A stretch of 64,000 nt of DNA from positions 96,580 to 160,579 of the forward strand of contig NZ_SOHL01000009.1 of the NCBI RefSeq assembly GCF_004403985.1, in the 5' to 3' direction. Below the pieces are notes generated by a model. That model was not told the DNA's origin and searched no databases. It saw only the letters and a program-made list of their open reading frames with translations. The stretch is from Cryobacterium gelidum. GTDB lineage: Bacteria > Actinomycetota > Actinomycetes > Actinomycetales > Microbacteriaceae. The position numbers were made by a program, and so were the translations under genes. This document shows, one piece after another, positions 61,578-64,000 of this stretch (the stretch's first letter is position 1; every line of letters begins with the position of its first letter).

Positions 61578-62456
61578 ATGGATCGTCGAGGGTTTCTCAC
61601 GTTGTCAACTGCTGGCGCAGCCACGCTCGGTTTCGGTGCGTTCGGTGCGCCCGCCGCTTTCGCTGCCACCGCTCCGAAGCTACCCGGAGAGGTGTCGCGC
61701 CTGTCAAATGTGCTCACCCAGAAGGGCAGGAACCTCTACGACAATGTCGAAGTGGACATCGGCGGCGATCGAGCACGTCTGTTCATCCCGCAGTCGATCT
61801 CGATGAAGTCGGCAGCCTCGGTAGGTGCGGTGTGGTTCTATCACGCGGCCTCCAGCTCGCACAACGCGCTCAACGGCGGCTTCAAGTACCCCGGCGAACT
61901 TGTCGTCGACCAGAACACCATTGCCATCTGCATCAACGCTGGCGGCACCCAATACACAAATTCCATCGCCACGACCGCCCAGAAGAACGCTTGGACGTAC
62001 CTGAACTCGCTCTACACCGTGCGCCGCAACTTTCTCCGAGCCACCTCCTTTGGCGGATCTCTCGGCTGCTACACCTACGGCAAAAAGCTCATACCGTACA
62101 TTCGCGGCCTGTACATGGTGAACGGACTCTACGACAACGAGTGGCTCTACGCCTACGACACCAAGAACCAGGCGCGCGTGGGTGATGCCTACGGCAACGA
62201 TCTCACTTTGATCAAGGGCACCAACCCGGCACGCATCAGCGCTACACCGTGGACCAACAGCCGGGTCAAGGTGCTCGTCTCCGATAGCGCACACCCCGAC
62301 GACGTTGTCGTGCCCAGCAAGAACGGCCTGGCGTTGATCGCCAAGATCGCGTCGGTGGCCGCCGACACCCAGGTCATGTACCACACGCTCGGACACGAGA
62401 CTCCGGGCTTTGCCCACACCGACATGATCAAAACCTTCTCGCAGTGGTCGGTCTAG
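61578..62456 (+). CDS. Tat-exported alpha/beta hydrolase-like protein
   Basis: 292 aa. A twin-arginine signal peptide (RRGFLTLS, hydrophobic stretch, AFA site near 29) opens the protein. SFGGSLGC looks like a nucleophile elbow, DSAHPDDVVVP could supply the acid and HTLGHETPGFAHTDM the His, so a serine hydrolase or esterase fold is likely. TACCTT and seven bases precede the ATG with no Shine-Dalgarno. It lies 14 bp before the acyltransferase gene, so the two may act on the same surface glycan or lipid. Confidence 0.78.
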   Translation: MDRRGFLTLSTAGAATLGFGAFGAPAAFAATAPKLPGEVSRLSNVLTQKGRNLYDNVEVDIGGDRARLFIPQSISMKSAASVGAVWFYHAASSSHNALNGGFKYPGELVVDQNTIAICINAGGTQYTNSIATTAQKNAWTYLNSLYTVRRNFLRATSFGGSLGCYTYGKKLIPYIRGLYMVNGLYDNEWLYAYDTKNQARVGDAYGNDLTLIKGTNPARISATPWTNSRVKVLVSDSAHPDDVVVPSKNGLALIAKIASVAADTQVMYHTLGHETPGFAHTDMIKTFSQWSV

Positions 62457-62470
62457 CCGGGAGGTACTGA

Positions 62471-63619
62471 GTGAGCACAGGGGCAGCGGTCGAGCGAACC
62501 CGGGTCGATTGGGTCGACGGCGCGAAGGGCATCGCCATTCTGCTCGTCGCCCTCGCGCACGCGGTGCAGTGGACGGTGCTTTCCGGCCTCGCCCCTGAGC
62601 TGTGGAACAAGATCAACCTGGTCTTCATCGTGTTTCGCATGCCGTTGTTCTTCCTGGCCTCCGGTCTGTTCGCCGCCTCGATCATCAGACGCACCTGGCC
62701 CACACTCTGGCGCACCCGGCTGAGCCTCCTGGTCTGGGCGCTGCTCCTCTGGACGCTCATCCGCTTCGGGTATTTCTCCCTGTTCGCAAATCCTGCCGGC
62801 TTCGACGAGACCAACCCGATCGACCTGCTGCTCGCCCCGGTGCGGCCCAGCAACGGCCTCTGGTTCCTCTACGCCCTCGCCCTGTTCTTCGTCGCCGCCA
62901 AACTCATGAGCAACCGCGTCGACTGGCGGGTGCAAATCGGCGGCGCTGCCATGCTGTCGGTATTGTTCTTCGCCCGCGCCGACACCGGCAACATCGCCTG
63001 GAACGGCATCGGTCGCTACTTCTTGTTCTTTCTGCTCGGTTGCTATCTGCGGGAGTGGATCCTCTCCTTCATCGACCGGCCCAGCCGCTTCGGCGCCCTC
63101 GGGCTCGGCCTCGGTTTCGGCGTGGCGTTCCTCGTGCTGGCCGGCGTCATTCTCACCGTCGACGCGGGGATGCCGTTCATCACTGGCACACTGGTGCTGG
63201 TGAGCCTGCTCGCCCTGGGCGCTGGCCTTCTTGTAGCACGATTTCTGGTCGGTTATCGGGCAATGACCTGGCTGTCCTACGTCGGCCGCAACACTCTGCC
63301 GATCTACGTCGTTCATGTTCTGTTCGTCTCGGCCCTGACCAGCCTGCTGCTTCTCGCGCGCGGCCAGACGTGGCTCGACCGCCTCGGCCCAGCGCTCCCC
63401 CTGCTCGTGGCCGGTGGCGCGGTCGCCGCCTCGCTGCTGGTCTGGCGCCTCGTGCGCGACCTGCCGGTGCTGCGCTACGGGTTCGCCGTGCCGACCTGGT
63501 TCTCCGGTCGTGCGCCGGCGAGGGAGGTGGCGGCGAGGGAGGTGGCGGCGGGGACCGCAGCATCCGTTTCAGCGGCGTCAGCAGATGCAGCAGAGCCGGT
63601 GCTGCCGCGCAACGAGTGA
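62471..63619 (+). CDS. Acyltransferase-3 family membrane protein
   Basis: 382 aa with about 10 membrane helices. RVDWVDGAKGIAILLVALAHAV carries the conserved His of helix 1, and RMPLFFLASGLF is the family's second motif. Such proteins transfer acetyl or other acyl groups to cell-surface carbohydrates. GGGAGG precedes the GTG start. The tail (residues 345-382) is Ala/Glu-rich with a direct repeat, AREVAAREVAAG. Its stop overlaps the next start (GTGA). Confidence 0.9.
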   Translation: MSTGAAVERTRVDWVDGAKGIAILLVALAHAVQWTVLSGLAPELWNKINLVFIVFRMPLFFLASGLFAASIIRRTWPTLWRTRLSLLVWALLLWTLIRFGYFSLFANPAGFDETNPIDLLLAPVRPSNGLWFLYALALFFVAAKLMSNRVDWRVQIGGAAMLSVLFFARADTGNIAWNGIGRYFLFFLLGCYLREWILSFIDRPSRFGALGLGLGFGVAFLVLAGVILTVDAGMPFITGTLVLVSLLALGAGLLVARFLVGYRAMTWLSYVGRNTLPIYVVHVLFVSALTSLLLLARGQTWLDRLGPALPLLVAGGAVAASLLVWRLVRDLPVLRYGFAVPTWFSGRAPAREVAAREVAAGTAASVSAASADAAEPVLPRNE

Positions 63620-64000
63620 CATCGCCCCACCGATCTGCCCGGCGTCGGCAGCGCGCGCTCGTGGTGGTCACCGGCCTGGTACTGCTGACCGTCGGCCTGC
63701 TGGCCGTCACCACTCGAACCGTCATGTTTCCGCGGGAAGACCAACCGATCCCCGTCGATGTCATCGTGGTGCTCGGTGGGCTCGGCAGCGCCGCTGTTGT
63801 TCAGAAAGCCGTAGCTCTCGCCGAAGCCGGCTACAGCGGGCGCATCCTGATCTCGGACGCCTTCGGCAGCGATACCCGCCCGGCGCATCTGTGTGCACGC
63901 CCGGTGCCGGTGCCGGGCACGGCGATCCAAGTGGAGTGCTTCCGCCCGCACCGCACGTCGACCAGCGGCGAGGGCGAAGCGATTGCCGCGTTCGCGATCG
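63616..64000 (+). CDS. YdcF/ElyC/SanA-family (DUF218) protein, truncated by the window end
   Basis: 128 codons are visible. A membrane helix (about 13-31) is followed by VDVIVVLGG, KAVALAEAGYSGRILISD and STSGEGEAIAAFA, the DUF218 pattern of envelope proteins linked to glycan or cell-wall steps. The GTG overlaps the acyltransferase stop, so they form one operon. The 3' end lies beyond the window. Confidence 0.8.
   Translation, partial: MTSPHRSARRRQRALVVVTGLVLLTVGLLAVTTRTVMFPREDQPIPVDVIVVLGGLGSAAVVQKAVALAEAGYSGRILISDAFGSDTRPAHLCARPVPVPGTAIQVECFRPHRTSTSGEGEAIAAFAI

Overview
The window is GC-rich actinobacterial DNA, most likely from the family Microbacteriaceae (a Cryobacterium-like organism). 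This assignment is an inference from gene content: a GTP-type PEP carboxykinase, a RamB-like regulator, a Tad pilus locus beside a 6C small RNA, and a topA-tad-acs-ridA-PBP-phosphoesterase order like the mycobacterial chromosome. Several genes with no Shine-Dalgarno sequence carry a TANNNT hexamer six or seven bases before the start codon, as leaderless actinobacterial genes do. A 9-mer, A(A/G)CGGATGC, is strikingly frequent throughout.

Layout. 0-9 kb: ABC transporters, a GH38 alpha-mannosidase, PEP carboxykinase and a divergent RamB/PrpR-type regulator. 9-12 kb: an agmatine-to-putrescine module (agmatine deiminase plus N-carbamoylputrescine amidase) with a divergent TetR regulator and two palindromes between them. 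12-15 kb: a short-chain dehydrogenase and thiolase pair and an rRNA/tRNA methyltransferase, then a 97-bp nested palindrome. 15-18 kb: an ECF sigma factor, its RskA-like anti-sigma factor and a secreted tandem-DUF4397 protein. 18-28 kb: homoprotocatechuate (3,4-dihydroxyphenylacetate) meta-cleavage genes: MFS uptake, an FAH-RraA fusion, a GntR regulator, a DapA-like aldolase, HpaE and HpaD, with a succinate-semialdehyde dehydrogenase and an IclR regulator next door. 28-34 kb: alpha/beta hydrolase, nicotinamidase, D,D-carboxypeptidase, Gfo/Idh/MocA oxidoreductase and MFS exporter, all leftward.

35.4-41 kb is a small genomic island at a tRNA-Thr(CGT) gene, bounded by 72-bp identical repeats. It holds an integrase tail fragment, a defective IS3-family element, a Cys-rich gene broken by an in-frame TAA, and a complete GGDEF-EAL gene. 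41-48 kb: exported peptidase, then topA-tmk-holB. 48-52 kb: a Tad/Flp pilus locus followed by a 6C RNA with a recognisable promoter. 52-59 kb: acetyl-CoA synthetase, a decayed acyltransferase, RidA with a DUF4177 protein, a class A PBP with PASTA domains and a metallophosphoesterase, ending at tRNA-Pro(CGG). 59-64 kb: an MFS exporter, two exported proteins (one Tat-type), an acyltransferase-3 membrane protein and a truncated YdcF-family gene.

The most interesting system is the aromatic-acid cluster. From HpaD to the neighbouring semialdehyde dehydrogenase it could take homoprotocatechuate to succinate and pyruvate, but the usual HpaF, HpaH and HpaI are absent. A fused FAH-RraA protein and a DapA-like lyase stand in their place.
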